64,000 nt of DNA from Podocnemis expansa (Eukaryota; Chordata; Testudines; Podocnemididae). Positions 1 through 14,499 of the stretch are shown in pieces. The notes below the pieces were generated by a model. That model was not told where the DNA came from. It saw only the letters and a list, made by a program, of their open reading frames with translations, and ran no database searches. Numbering within the stretch: position 1 is the first letter of the stretch; the number at the start of each line of letters is the position of its first letter. The stretch covers positions 132,563,764-132,627,763 of the forward strand of contig ML681963.1 of assembly GCA_007922195.1 (NCBI GenBank), written 5' to 3'. The translations under genes and the position numbers were made by a program.

Positions 1-115
1 GAAGTTTCCTAGTGTGCTTTAGGCTGCGCTCATTTTTGGAACTTTTAGTGTATGGTGACAAGGTTCACATGGACAGTTAGCGAGCAGCACATTAAAGCTC
101 AGCAGATTTACACTA
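1..115. repeat. Partial MITE-like repeat at window edge
   Basis: The opening ~115 bases share word order with the repeat at about 4608-4860 (an 'aacttttagtgt' block, a 'cacatggacag' / 'cacgtgggcaaa' block, then a 'gcagcaca' / 'gctgtgcac' block). It looks like the 3' part of a second copy cut off by the window start. The family is not recognised by name. The match was made by eye and is divergent. Confidence 0.35.
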
Positions 116-2746
116 TGGCTTTGTGAGAACTAAGTGTTCATACAGACTGGCCCTTACATTGCTGTTTAAATGTTCCTACTAAACTCCCAGACTTGGCTGA
201 ATACATTGCTTCCATAGGCTACCTATAGTTGTTGCTAGTTCTTGATAGACAAATTAAGATTTGATAATTCTTACTCAGTTTAGGAGCATATTTAAATTCA
301 TTATTGTGCTTACTCTGCCGTTGTTTCCTCTTATGCAGAGAAAATAAAAGGATATTTTTATAAAATTGCACTAAATATTCTTGGGCAAGCTGTATCATAG
401 TATCTTTGTTTTTTGTATTTTACATGATATGTCCTAGAGGACAATATTACTATACTGTAATTTAATTGATATAAATTCTTCTATCTTGAAATTCATTGAT
501 ACCATAAACAATATAGAAATGTCCTTCATGTATTGAATGAAAATTGGCCTTCAATTTACAGTACAATGTTGTTCAAGCAGAATATTTCTGTACTGTACAA
601 CATGTGGTCAATCAAGTTAGTGATATAAGGTCTTTTGCTGGCTAATTTTCCACAAGTGTTAATTTTTGTACCTAGTAGTTATTATATAGGTTTTACTGAA
701 TAAGGTACACTACTGTAAAACTGCACAAAATAATTCATGTTGAAACTATATTTTTTAGAAAACTTCGCTGTATATATTGTGGTATACAAGTTCTCTTCAC
801 AAGTCCAAATTCAGAAAACACACAGATAGTCACAAATATTTACAGTGATAATTATGTCAAAGCTTTTATATTTGATTTTGAGTTTTTAAGCAGTGGGGAT
901 GAAGAAGGCTATTCTTTTTTTGAAGAGGAAAAAGAAGTAAAAATATTAAGTATCACCACAGAATTCCTTTTTTTCTGGATTTTTTGGAAATACTTTCACA
1001 CTACTTGTTTTTCTTTTTTTCTTCTGTTCTGTTTCTCAGTTCAAATATTTAGGGCAGTACTCATCTATTCCAGTCCTAAATTTCTTGATCCTTTTAATTT
1101 AAAGCTTTTGCTTTCTGAATGTCCATCGATTTACTAATTACTGATATCCTGTAATAAAAACAAGTTAATTATGAAAGCGTTTTGTGCTTCTTGTGAAATA
1201 AGTCACCTCAGAGGTACGTAAGAGTAAACTAATTCCAGAGTAGATTAATTTCTTTCTTACCAATTTTCTAAGGGGACGATATGCCATTGGTGAAAATAAA
1301 TCTTATAGTCATTCTTCTCTTCTTTTTTAGGCTTTGAATATCTTTTTAAAATAGTATAGAAACAGCATTTTTTTGATATCTCAGAAGAAGTCTGTGTTTT
1401 CACTTTTCTTAGTTCTACACATATGAATTACTTCATATTTTAAGAAAATGAATTTCTTTAGCCACTACTCACTCATGGTTCTGCAAGGATCTTTTAAACA
1501 GTGTTTCTTTGCTGATTTATCTGAGTCTGCACACTCAAAGGCCTTCATTGCAGTGCTGAATGCTTCTGAAATATAAAGGGTAATTACAGCTTATGTCTCC
1601 GGTTAATAGAGGCCACGGGTGCAGGAATTAGAAGTTACCAGAGAGTGATAGATTTTTGATTAATGTCCACCAGTTGAGAATGTTCCAGCTGACTCTTTAA
1701 AAGAAAATTTGCTTTTGATGTCATATTAGTACATACTATTTGTTGTGCTGTGGCATAAACTTTGGAAAGCGATAACAGAGGGGTTAGGAGGCTCCAAAAG
1801 TATACACTGTCATTGGTTACTGCTGCTCCAAAATCAATTTGAGGAGTGTGAATCCCATCTATATCTATATCTATAGATCGATAGATAGATAAATACATAG
1901 ATATTTAACTTCTGAATCATAAATGCAGAAACGTATCTCTTTGGGGCATGGTCTCTCACTCACCTGCATGTGCCCTGGACTACAGTGCCCACCACAAAAT
2001 GGCCTTGACTTATCTGAGGTCTTTATGCAATACTACAATACATATGATAAAAAGTCTACTTTTTAGTATCATTTATGGGAGTCAAATAATTTAAATATCA
2101 TGTGTAAGTATTACTACGAATATTTATAATGTTTGTTAAGAAGATACAGCATCTAAACCTTTGTTGTTTTATGCCTTGAAATGAAACTATAATACAAATT
2201 TGGCAGACTGAGCAAACTAGCACTCAAATAAAAATATTGAAGAACATAAGGAGATTAATACATTGCCCATCTGTAGGCCCAAAAGATGAGTTAAATGTGG
2301 AACGCAATTTTGTATAATTATTTTCTTACTAGTTTCGCTCCATTTTTTGGCCCAGTATAAAAAAAATGAATTGAATTTTAAGACATGACTACATGTTTAA
2401 AAGTCCTGAAATATAGATTGCTTTGTAATGATTTTAAGCAGTTTTCACATATAAGCACATTTATATAAACCAAAATGTCATCCTGATTACTTTGTCACAG
2501 TTCTTTGTATTGACTCAGGTAAATTTGGAGAACACTATGCGATATTTATTTGGGCATGATTTTAACTGATTCATAATTAACACATTTCTCTGAAAATCTA
2601 TTATTATGAAGGCTGTTATGTTGTATGAGTGCCTTTATTTATATGGCTTTTTTATGTGAATTATGGGAGTTTCAGTGCAATGTTTATATTTTATATACTA
2701 AGTGGAGAACTGAATCAGTGATTTACAATATTTCTCTCTATTTTAG
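116..2746 (+). other. PDE3B intron segment, AT-rich, no gene seen
   Basis: This is intron sequence upstream of the first PDE3B exon in the window. It is AT-rich with many stop codons in all frames. A short (ATCTAT)n tract lies near 1858-1890. I see no exon, RNA gene or clear element. Confidence 0.6.
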
Positions 2747-4122
<1,376 letters not shown>

Positions 4123-4130
4123 GATATAGG

Positions 4131-4398
4131 TAGAGCCCTGTGCGAATACAAATAAGTGGATCCATATCTGACCTGCATCTGCAAAAAATGGTCCGCGGAT
4201 ATCCATGTTGAATCCGCAGATGTGGATATAATGCGGATATCCACATATTTGCAGGACTCTAGCTCTGTGCACATAAAAATATGTGGATCCGTATCCGATC
4301 TGCATCCGCAAGAAATGGTCCGCAGATATCCATGTTGTATCCGCGGATGCGGATATAAGGCAGATATCTGTGGATATCCACAGGTTTGCAGGGCTCTA
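4131..4398. mobile_element. hAT-type MITE with internal duplication
   Basis: A 268-bp non-autonomous element. The ends are inverted: 'tagagccctg' on the left and 'cagggctcta' on the right. It is flanked by a perfect 8-bp target duplication, 'gatatagg', at 4123-4130 and 4399-4406, which is diagnostic of hAT-type integration. The inside is two diverged direct copies of a ~125-bp unit rich in 'ggatatcc' / 'ccgcggat' words. Overlapping reading frames on both strands here are by-products of this repeat and not genes. Confidence 0.85.
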
Positions 4399-4607
4399 GA
4401 TATAGGCTTATTATAGGATTTTACTTGCCAATGCAATACCTTATGGAAAATTTAGAACATTCTATTTAGGAGTGGTTTTTCTTTCACTTTGTGTATTCTG
4501 ATATAATGCACCAATATACGTCCTCCTGTACTTGTCACTCAGACAGACCAGCCACCTGGTACTGAGCTGTACCCTCTTAGAACTGCTGCATCTTGAAGTT
4601 GAACTTG

Positions 4608-4860
4608 GGCATAGTCTATATGGTGTCTTAGTGTGCACTTGTTAATGCATTTTCGCATGTTGTGCAAATGACCCTCCTGGCACGCACTAGATATTCCCAA
4701 GCACATGTTAATGTAATACTTTTTTAAACAGTATTATATTAATGTGCACTGAAGAACTTTTAGTGTGTGCCAGTAAGATCCACGTGGGCAAATTAGTGTG
4801 CAATATGCTGCTGTGCACTAGACTTTAGTAACGTGCTTATGTGCATTAGCTAGTGTGGAC
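4608..4860. repeat. MITE-like repeat rich in 'gtgcac'
   Basis: A ~250-bp block with repeated 'agtgtgcac', 'gtgcaaat' and 'tgtgcact' words. Its ends are weakly complementary ('tagtctatatggtgt' against 'gctagtgtggacc'). It appears related to the partial repeat at 1-115. No clear target duplication was seen, so the class is unknown. Confidence 0.4.
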
Positions 4861-6669
4861 CAAGGTACCATGTGACGAGTTGTGGAGAGCAAATCAGGGG
4901 CAAGGCATGGGTCCTGAAAGAAGGAAATAGTATAGAGTACTCTCCTGATAAAGGGAGGACTAGTTACAACTGGGAGAAAAAAAGAACATAAAGAGAGAGG
5001 TTGAGAGCTCAGTTGTAGGGGGCCAGAACACAAAGGAAGTACCTGGGAAAGCCTATAAAGAGAAAGATAGACCCTTATGAGGAAGGCTCTGAAGAGAGAG
5101 CGAGAGGCATTATGGCTGGAAGTAACAGGCTGAGAGTCAGTTTAACACTTGGAGTTGGAGAAGAGTTTTGAGAAGATCTAGCAATATCCTGGATTAAAGG
5201 GGGTTGTGAAGATGGTATTGTATCCTCTGAGTTGAAAGCGTAAATTTGATTTCTGTTAAAAAGACTAATGGAAATCCTGACTCAAAAGGACATGCTGATT
5301 AGCTGGAGAGGCCCTAAGAGGGTGCTAACTTAACAATAAAGGAAACGCTGATAATGGACCATCTCTTCTAGAGATGTCTTTTTGGAATGGAGCCTTTTTG
5401 GGAAACAAATGGAGGGTCTGCAAGACCAACCTAGTTTGCCAATGGGAGCTGTGGAGAAAGTGGGGACTTGAGTGAGATTGTTCTGTTTGCTATTGCGTTT
5501 CTCCAAACAGATCTTTTCATACCTGCCGAGTGCACCACATCTAATTTATTTTGGTATTTTTCATTGACATTGCTTCGACAAGAGCCTAAAACTCCATGAA
5601 GTCAACTAAGGACCTTGCTATGCCAATCTAATTAACCTGGAAGGAACTGAGATAGTATGGGGATAGGTACCAATGCAAAATTCAATCATATAGACAGTCA
5701 TTCCAAGGGAAAAGTTTAGTGTCTGGGGAATGGTCTGCTTGCCTGTTGATCTGACATTTGCAGGAGAAAGCGCATAGCTGCACGTTTTCAAATGGACATG
5801 ATCAGAAATCCCACTTATGAGTAAGGAAAATCTCATTATTACATGCATTTTCTTTATAACATTTCTTTTTTAACTACTAAGTACATTTATATGAAAATCT
5901 GATTTTTTTATTCTTGAAACTGCTTATAGCTACTCTGATTCATTACAGTGAAAAGTATTCTATGTGTTACAGACCTGTTAGTGCCTCATAGAAAATACTA
6001 ACACAGATAATTTTAGAAATAATTGGGACTACAGTATGTGTGTGTATATGCATATTCTCAGTATCTGTGTATATGCATATTCTCAGTAATGCATATTCTC
6101 AGTATCTCTCCTTTCCTGATGTTTGAAAATCTATTTTGCTATGTTGGAATACGTTATTCCAGAAACTTATTCCCCCCTTTGAAATCACAATTTGTAAGCA
6201 CAATTCATAATGTTACAGTTAACTATTGTGGAAAATTGTTAGTACATAAGTGATAAAGTGTCTGATTTAATTCCTGAAGTTACCCCATCAATTTCAGTGG
6301 AAATTACATCAGCAGCTAAAAGAACCGAATATATACAGCTTGACTATGCTGTATATAAGGGACAATATTAGTTTACAAATATTTGAAAGATGTTAGCACA
6401 CCAAGGAAGTGGAGGAATTTAATGTGGGGATGGGGGAACCCAACCGTATGCAATTAGGTTTAATTCAATAAAATTAAGAAAAGGAAAAGGTAGATAAAAT
6501 ATTTGGAAAGCTTAATAAAAATGAGGTCTCTAGGCTGATCAGTAGTGTCCTAAGGGAAATGATAGAAGCCCCATTGGTAGTTTCATGAAACCAGACTGGA
6601 AGTAAAAATTTCAAATGAACTTAAGTTACTTAGGCCCCCAAGTTCCATTTTGCAAACCAACTTAAGCAC
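4861..6669 (+). other. PDE3B intron segment, unassigned
   Basis: No gene is seen. 4870-5480 is purine-rich and may be an old repeat that I cannot name. Short 'tatgcatattctcagta' direct repeats occur at about 6045-6100. The rest is ordinary AT-rich intron. Confidence 0.5.
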
Positions 6670-7039
6670 TTAATGTATATGTCTACACTGCACTGCAGAC
6701 CTGGACTCAGATACAGGCTTGAGCCCAAACCCCTCTTCCATCTACATACAAATCTTTGAGACTTGGGCTTGGACCCACATTTCTAGGTCTGAGCCAGAAT
6801 GCAGGGTTTGAAATCTTATTACTTTGCGGTATAGAAACATGCCACCAGGAGTCCACAAAAAGTATCCCACAATCCCATAGACCAACTTCTTTTGTTCTCT
6901 GTCCCAAGAATCTCCAGTGAAAACAGAAGTAACCCCCATTTCTATACTAAAGCAGTTCAGTTAGTCAGTGTTAACCCTTTCATTGCCTTGTGACCACTGA
7001 GCTATAAATGTACCATCGGTGAGCCTTCTGTGTTTGCAA

Positions 7040-9170
7040 TGCAGATTGACCAGAACAAGCTTTCTGCAAAGCATGCTGCTTCCCCATCACAGGAGCACAT
7101 CCAGATTGTGGTAAATTTCTGGTGCAAGGCTGGCAAAAAAGTGGATTTTCATACCGTGAATAGTTGTGCATGCCAGCAAATAACAGAGAACTGAAAGCAC
7201 TGCAAATATGCCAGATGAGTGCAGAGATCAGATGAAGCATCTCAAGAGCAAGCACTGGAAGACCAGGGACCAGAGCCTCACCTCAGGCAGCTAACTGACA
7301 TAATGTCCATTTTGTGAGGTGTTTGACAGGGTGCTAGGCACGGTGCTAAGCACAGAGCCACTAGTGGTAAATGGTGACCAGGATGGCACTCTGCTGGCCA
7401 CAGAACCCAGCATGGGGAGTGATGGGAGCCAGCCCACAGCAGGTAAAGAATGATGCCAGTGAAGTGACTCTGTTACTGAGCCCAGTCTCACAGGAGGCTC
7501 TGCAGCACAGTCCTGGGATTGTCCTCAGAGGAGCTGTCTGATGCCCCTCAAGGAGCAGCCCACTGAGGAGTCTGCAGGAAACACAGATGGGACAGAAGCT
7601 GCCCTGAAGCCTGGTAAGTGTAGTTTCTTTATAATGTTTAATAATATAAGAATGGCAGGGATTTCCATTCTCTGAAGCAAGGCAAAACTTACTAGAAGAC
7701 CCAGCTAGAAATGTTTATCCCTTAATGGTAGATTATATCCCAGTGATCTGGCTTGCTCTGTCCCGCACTACATGGACTTCAAAACAGTGAACTGGAAATG
7801 CAAACAGTAAAAATGCCTTGAAAATGACTTTACTGAAAAGGCAAAAATTTTTGCTAGGGCATTCCTTTTTCTTCAAAATAACCACTGTCTACTGCCATAC
7901 CCATAAATATGGTGTTCTGTAACCACTCGGCAGTGTATTGGGTCTCCTGGAAATCGTGAGCAGGGGTGGAAATGTATTCCATTCACAAATATAGTCCACT
8001 TCAGATCAAGATAGTCCTGCAGCCTCTGGGTGGCAAAAGCATTTGTCCCAAATTCATCTGGGGTTTGAAAATAATGTGCTGGAGGTGGGGGAGAAGCAGG
8101 GTGTAAAGGGGGGTGGCCCTGGAATTAAATGTCTTTGCATGAAGTCATAACTAGCTAAGCCACGTGAAAGTTAATGCAGCATTCTGTTAACTCCGTCAAG
8201 AATTCTGACCCATTACCAGGAGTTCATAGATGGAAACTTTTCCTGAAATATGGACTCCAGATATGTAGTGAATTTCAGTAAAGGGCATTTTTCCAGGGCC
8301 ACCTTGGTAGCTGACTAAGCTAGTCAAATCAAAGATGTGCTAGTCAGTCATGAACATTTGAATACTCAGGATGCATATCCTGCAGATTTCCCACCAATAG
8401 CTCAGAATAAAATTTTCCTTTGCCAAATGGCCATCACAAGAACTCTGCATCTCCAAAAATGTGGAAGGCCTGCAACAACAGAAAAAACTTGAAATTCCAC
8501 AAAGATTTTCTTCTGTGCTCCTGCACTGAGCTATTGGAGATGATAACCATCTGTGTCTTGTCCCATTCTAGGCCCCTCAACCTGTATCGATTGCAGTACC
8601 TCTGTAGCCCATCCACAATACAGTACATGACTGACCGAGTGTACCTTCACAGACTATGCTGAGAATAAGCATTTCCAAAATGAACTTATGGGTGAACTTC
8701 TGGACAGGGACAACAAGTAGGTCCAGTGCCAAAAAACAGAAGAACTTACAGCTAGAAAAAAGGCACGCTGAGAGGCAAAAGGAAAAATTAAACCTAACTG
8801 CATGCCTTGAGGATGTGGTTTCAGAATGGATGCAGACTAAGGGAGAAGGGGAGAGTTCGGCAGAGAAAATTCTTTGAGCAGCTGATGTCAATAATGCCTG
8901 CAAGAATACCAGCTCTTTCTGCATTGTCTGCACCATCGCCTGAGTCCCTTGCATGTACCCTGCTATACAGTCCAGAAACAACTTTCCAAACTCCATGACG
9001 GGGTGGAGTCAACCCCCATGAGTGACTAAGAATGGCAACTAAGCCCCACAAAATCCTGTATCTTGACCGTCTCCCCTGTGGATACCTCCCTTCCTTTTGC
9101 CCACAGTCAAATATGCAGCAATCACTATAAGAAAGAACAGGAGAATGGAAGCAAAGGGTCATGCAGTACT
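7040..9170 (+). pseudogene. Harbinger MYB/SANT-like protein remnant
   Basis: Around 7210-7280 the + strand reads DECRDQMKHLKSK, the typical end of the MYB/SANT trihelix in Harbinger accessory proteins (QCR..K..LK). An acidic, T/S/P-rich middle follows to about 7611, where there is a good splice donor (gtaagtgtag). From about 8650 the frame reads NELMGELLDRDNK and then a basic, K/R/E-rich helix, resembling the C-terminal half of these proteins. In family members this protein helps transposase enter the nucleus and bind the transposon ends. Stops near 7195-7210 and 7290, and frame changes near 8720, show it is broken. The intron model and limits are inferred. Confidence 0.55.
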
Positions 9171-10509
9171 GGGGGAGTTCTGTTTCAGTCATTGTTTCAC
9201 AATTGCATTTGTTCTTGCACTGTTATTTATTTATTTGTTGTGGAAAGGTTCAGTTGTTTACTGGCATTTTGGTGTAGTAAGGACAACTAGTTCGTCTGGC
9301 AGTGGATGAATGTTGTACTTTCATAATTAATGTTTATAAATAAAGATTTTTATGTCATGAGGAAAGTTTATTCCTATTACTCCATCAGATCATACAATGT
9401 GTATTCAGAATAATAAAGATAAACACATCATCAGGGACAATTAAGAAACAGCAAGCAAACGTTGTTCCTTTATACAGTTAGATATATTAGCCCACACTTC
9501 AGTCACCTCCTCATGTGAATCCATATTGTGAATCATGCCCTACTGCCCATTCATAAATATACTCGTCTCTTTTCCATTGGGCCCATGATATAGGAGCACA
9601 AATTATCCCTGATTTCTATTGTCTGGGTGCATCCCATCATAGACTTATTAAGCACTTTCTGGCTGAATGGACTTATTCAGTGGCCCCTGGCTATCCTGGA
9701 TCCATTCAGAGGGCAATAGCTTATCTCTTACGTCACAAAGATTATGAAGAGCACAGCAAGCCATAAAAGACAGCAGTGAGGACACTGGCATCCAGATGTG
9801 TCTGTAGATCCCTTCAACAGATTCTGATCTGTCAGAAGCACTTCAAGAACCATTCTGCAATTTTGGAGAGTGTAATTATACCATCTTTAGCCAGGCCTCT
9901 CAAAATCAGGATGTAGAGTCATAAGCCAAGGCAAAAGGGAATATGCAAGGTCCCCCAGAATAACTGTGAGGTGACTGTAACTGGATATATGACACCGTTA
10001 TTTGGCTGGAATAGCATTCTACCCATCTGTGAGTGTAGACTCTTGATCTACAAAAAACACTGGCATCATGAACCTTCACGATGCAGCTTGCATAGATATT
10101 CATAAATCAAATTTTGTGATACACAAGGGACTGCATAATAATCCTTTGTGGTTTATGTACTACTGTTCCTTGTGGCGAGCACACTAGTCGCACCAGTGAC
10201 CTTGACACAGTTTGGAAACCTCTTTTTCTCAAAGTTGGATATTACTTGAAGAATATCTTTTATGCTTGCCATCTTCAGGTAAACCATATGGCTGATTTCC
10301 TTAGAAACCTCTGCCACTGCTTTTCGCAGAATGAGCTTCGCAACACTGAACTGCTTTGTAATAGCCCTGTGGTAGTCTGGGGTAACCACCTTCCAGATGG
10401 CTATAGCATCCTATGTCTGGACCGGCAAGGGGACCCTTATGCATGTGTCTTGACACTGGAGGATCAGGGCAAGTTGCTTACAAAGATCCAGAAGTGTAGT
10501 TTTCTTTAT

Positions 10510-11472
10510 GGCTATGTTCACACACAAAGTGCTTGTTTTGAAACAAGATGTTTCGAAACAAGCTGTTTTGAAATAAAACCTTATTTCGAAACACCTTATT
10601 TCGAAATAAAAAAAAAAGGTTTTCGAAATAAGGGAAAAGGAGGGAATCGAAATAGCATGTCCAGTGTGACATGCTATTTCAAAATAGGAGAAGGGAGGGG
10701 GAGGGAGGCTCTGTGCTGGGCCCGGAAGCCCCGCCCCCGGGATTCCCCTGCCCCCCATCCTGCCCGGCGCAAGGGGCTTCCTCCGCCCCCCCNNNNNNNN
10801 NNNNNNNNNNNNNNNNNNNNNNNNNNNNNNNNNNNNNNNNNNNNNNNNNNNNNNNNNNNNNNNNNNNNNNNNNNNNNNNNNNNNNNNNNNNNNNNNNNNN
10901 NNNNNNNNNNNNNNNNNNNNNNNNNNNNNNNNNNNNNNNNNNNNNNNNNNNNNNNNNNNNNNNNNNNNNNNNNNNNNNNNNNNNNNNNNNNNNNNNNNNN
11001 NNNNNNNNNNNNNNNNNNNNNNNNNNNNNNNNNNNNNNNNNNNNNNNNNNNNNNNNNNNNNNNNNNNNNNNNNNNNNNNNNNNNNNNNNNNNNNNNNNNN
11101 NNNNNNNNNNNNNNNNNNNNNNNNNNNNNNNNNNNNNNNNNNNNNNNNNNNNNNNNNNNNNNNNNNNNNNNNNNNNNNNNNNNNNNNNNNNNTGGCCAGG
11201 GTGCTGATCCCTGGCCAGGGTGCTGGGGGGGGTGGGACCTTCCCCCCAGGGTGCATTTCTTGTTATTTCGAAACACTTTTTGTTTTGAAATAACATGTCC
11301 AAATGGCTTATTTCGAAACCTCCGGTTTCGAAATAACCCTCCTTTCGAAAGCAAAGCGGGTTTAAGCTGTTTCGAAAGGAGGGCTCTTGTTTCGAAACAG
11401 TTTGGACACAGGGACTTTTATTTCAAAACAACCAGTGTTGTTTCGAAATAAATGCCCTGTATGGACATACCC
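10510..11472. mobile_element. TTCGAA-rich palindromic MITE (copy 1)
   Basis: The element starts 'ggctatgttcac' and ends 'tggacataccc', which are inverted to each other. It is flanked by TAT on both sides (10507-10509 and 11473-11475), a possible 3-bp target duplication. Both arms are packed with 'tttcgaaa' and 'ttatttcgaaataa' palindromes. The middle is GC-rich and contains the assembly gap. It interrupts the Harbinger transposase remnant. The same family occurs at 24362-25293, 30432-30881 and 46178-46499. Confidence 0.8.
10793..11192. other. Assembly gap of 400 N
   Basis: Exactly 400 N characters. The gap lies in the GC-rich core of a palindromic MITE. Long reading frames that span it exist only because N was translated as X, so they are not genes. 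Confidence 0.99.
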
Positions 11473-12580
11473 TATGTGAGAATTCAGGACCCTCTGCAGG
11501 TCACAAGGGGATCCTACCAGTCTGTGCTTGTGGCACCAGAAGCACCAGTCTACATACATCAGCAGCTAGAGTGTCATGAGCAGCACTAGCCAGTTCAAGT
11601 ATGCCATGCAATGCTATGCCTCCTCCTCATTCTGCTCCATCATAAGCTCTGTGAGATGCTTTTGATAAGCCAGAAAACTCTGCCAAAATGTGCACTGGTG
11701 CCTTGCAGAAGCGCTGCCCATTTCCTGATTCAGGAGTAACAACGTAAGCAAGTGAAGTTATTGAAAAGGCATCCCCTATGTTGCTGGCTCCGGTAGCTGA
11801 GAAGTCATGGAGCAAAATGATTTTTCAACAAGATGGGTCAGTGGGCTCTCCCAACTTTTTCTAATAAGCAGCATGGAAAGTCAAGTTTTCCCACTCTGCA
11901 CCGTGGTCAAAGGGGTAGATTTGCCAGATTTCAGGAGTGTGCTTGAGATAGTCAGTCTGGGATATGGTTGGCTGGACTCAGGTCTATATGCTGCAGTGTG
12001 GATGCCAGATTCCAGATCAGGTTAGAAAATTCTTAACAAAGCATTAATGACAGTAGGAGACTTTCAAGCTCTGTAACCCATGGTCAGCAAGCAGACTTGA
12101 GGCCTAACAACTCTGAGTTTATACTGAATTATAGATATACCCTTAGAAGCCTGTGTTATTTTCAAAAATGACACTTAGGTTCAAAAGTTACATAGGTGGT
12201 TTGGGTAAATTCTATATTTGCAGGAAGATACATTGGAGAATCTACAAATTTGTTCCATCACTAAATTATTTGGCTTCATGTGAATAATAATGTTTGGAGC
12301 AGATGAATTCTTAAAGGACAAATATCCTTAGAGACACCTTTTTAATTTGTGGGGTAAGGAGAATATGAGAAATAAAATAGATACCATCTCTAATAGAATT
12401 ATTTCTAAATACATTTTTTAACAAATTTTTGAGATCAGTTTGTTTCTGACATAAGATGTCATACTTTCTACTTCATTGAACATGATTAGCTATAAAAAAT
12501 AATTTTATACACTACCTGCAGAAATAATAAATCGCAAAACTACATCTGCTTTCAATAACAGAAATTTTAACTATTTTTAA

Positions 12581-13679
<1,099 letters not shown>

Positions 13680-14430
13680 GAGGCTCAAAGTCTGGAGAAG
13701 GAGGTTCAGCTCTGTCAGAGAAAACAGACACTTCATCAGACTCAGAAACTGGATCCTTTGTGTCCTGATCTGGGCATGTCCAGAAGCCCCAGTGGGTTGC
13801 CTGCCCATCATGGTACCATCTTCAGCTTCAGCATTCTTTAAGCCAATTGACCTACACAGAGCTGGCCCTTCTCGACCCATTGGGGGCTTCCCTTCGTATT
13901 CTAGAACCTCTGTGTTCCCTTTCCACACTTTTATGCCAACCAAGCACTGAACGTAGGTCACCGACTTCTTTCCCTGGGACTGGGATCAATACTGTGCTGA
14001 AAGAGCTGTGTGATCGGAAATCCCCTATAGACCTGGGGGAGGGATCTCTTCAATAATCCTTAGCCTCTTCTGATGAGGCAGCAGTGGCTGAATCTGTCTC
14101 TCTCCCTTTTGATGATGTTACAGCTCTTCAAGAATTGTTGAGGAGTGTGATTTACAGCTCTAGATGTCCAGCCACAGTAGGTGCAAAAAAGATCACACAA
14201 GTTTGTATATGTTTTAGCCTCTCTATGATCATTTAGGGTAGCTCTTCCTATTGAGACTGTCCTGAAGTGAAGATGTGATGGCAGACCACTTCTTCTCTTC
14301 ACCCCCTCTCCCCTAAAAGGGTGGAGAAGAGAGTTTATGTTCTTCATAAGGATTCAAACACTTTTACATCAACCCTTCTCTGGGCTGTATGGTGATTGTA
14401 GCCACCAGCAAAGGCAAGGACACCAGGCTT
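13680..14430 (+). pseudogene. Possible DIRS gag fragment (DIRS-6)
   Basis: The + strand near 14065-14135 reads SSDEAAVAESVSLPFDDVTALQELL. This resembles the gag segment of the two long DIRS elements in this window (acidic 'DDSKAHQDLLRR' in DIRS-1; 'KDFQELFKRV' in DIRS-2). Upstream the sequence is S/P-rich like gag. Several stops interrupt it, and no terminal repeats were found. An unrelated low-complexity sequence is possible. Confidence 0.35.
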
Positions 14431-14499
14431 CTACTCCAAAGGGAAAGAAAGAGGATTAACTAGTACTATTTTTGAGTGGTGTCCCCATGGTGCTCCACT

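Larger units (their letters stand above)
9700..11640 (-). pseudogene. PIF/Harbinger DDE transposase remnant
   Basis: Reading the - strand, 11500-11560 gives a W-C-H-K-H-R-L-V-G stretch like the WWDRIV region. After the inserted MITE, 10390-10500 gives LILQCQDTCIRVPLPVQ, like the family's 'LqRqdT.mR.plpve'. 10153-10389 gives a frame with TPDYHRAITKQFSVAK (typical 'a(t/n)..YRsva.qFGv.k') and NFEKKRFPNCVKVTGAT, the degraded 'GFPNc.G.iDgTH' nuclease motif in which the first catalytic Asp appears lost. Around 10030-10100 comes HDASVFCRS (family 'hDa.vfrnS'), and around 9900-9965 ILGDLAYSLLPWLM (family 'GDpAYPLlpwLM'). Motif order and spacing are right for a PIF transposase, but the frame is broken many times. 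Confidence 0.8.
6673..12142. mobile_element. Decayed PIF/Harbinger transposon, ~5.5 kb
   Basis: The element carries remnants of both proteins typical of PIF/Harbinger transposons: a MYB/SANT-like protein on the + strand (7040-9170) and a DDE transposase on the - strand (9700-11640). The ends are degenerate inverted repeats ('atgtatatgtctacac' on the left; 'tagatataccc' on the right). They are bordered by TTA on both sides (6670-6672 and 12143-12145), matching the 3-bp target duplication of this superfamily. Both genes have stops and frameshifts, so the copy is inactive. A palindromic MITE of ~960 bp sits inside the transposase region. Confidence 0.7.

Noticed and set aside
1635..1898. 87-codon - strand frame
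   Set aside because: Starts in an (ATCTAT)n tract, shows no family similarity, and lies in AT-rich intron.
10246..11451. A 401-codon + strand frame and overlapping - strand frames
   Set aside because: They exist only because 400 N were read as X. The outer parts are Harbinger and MITE sequence.
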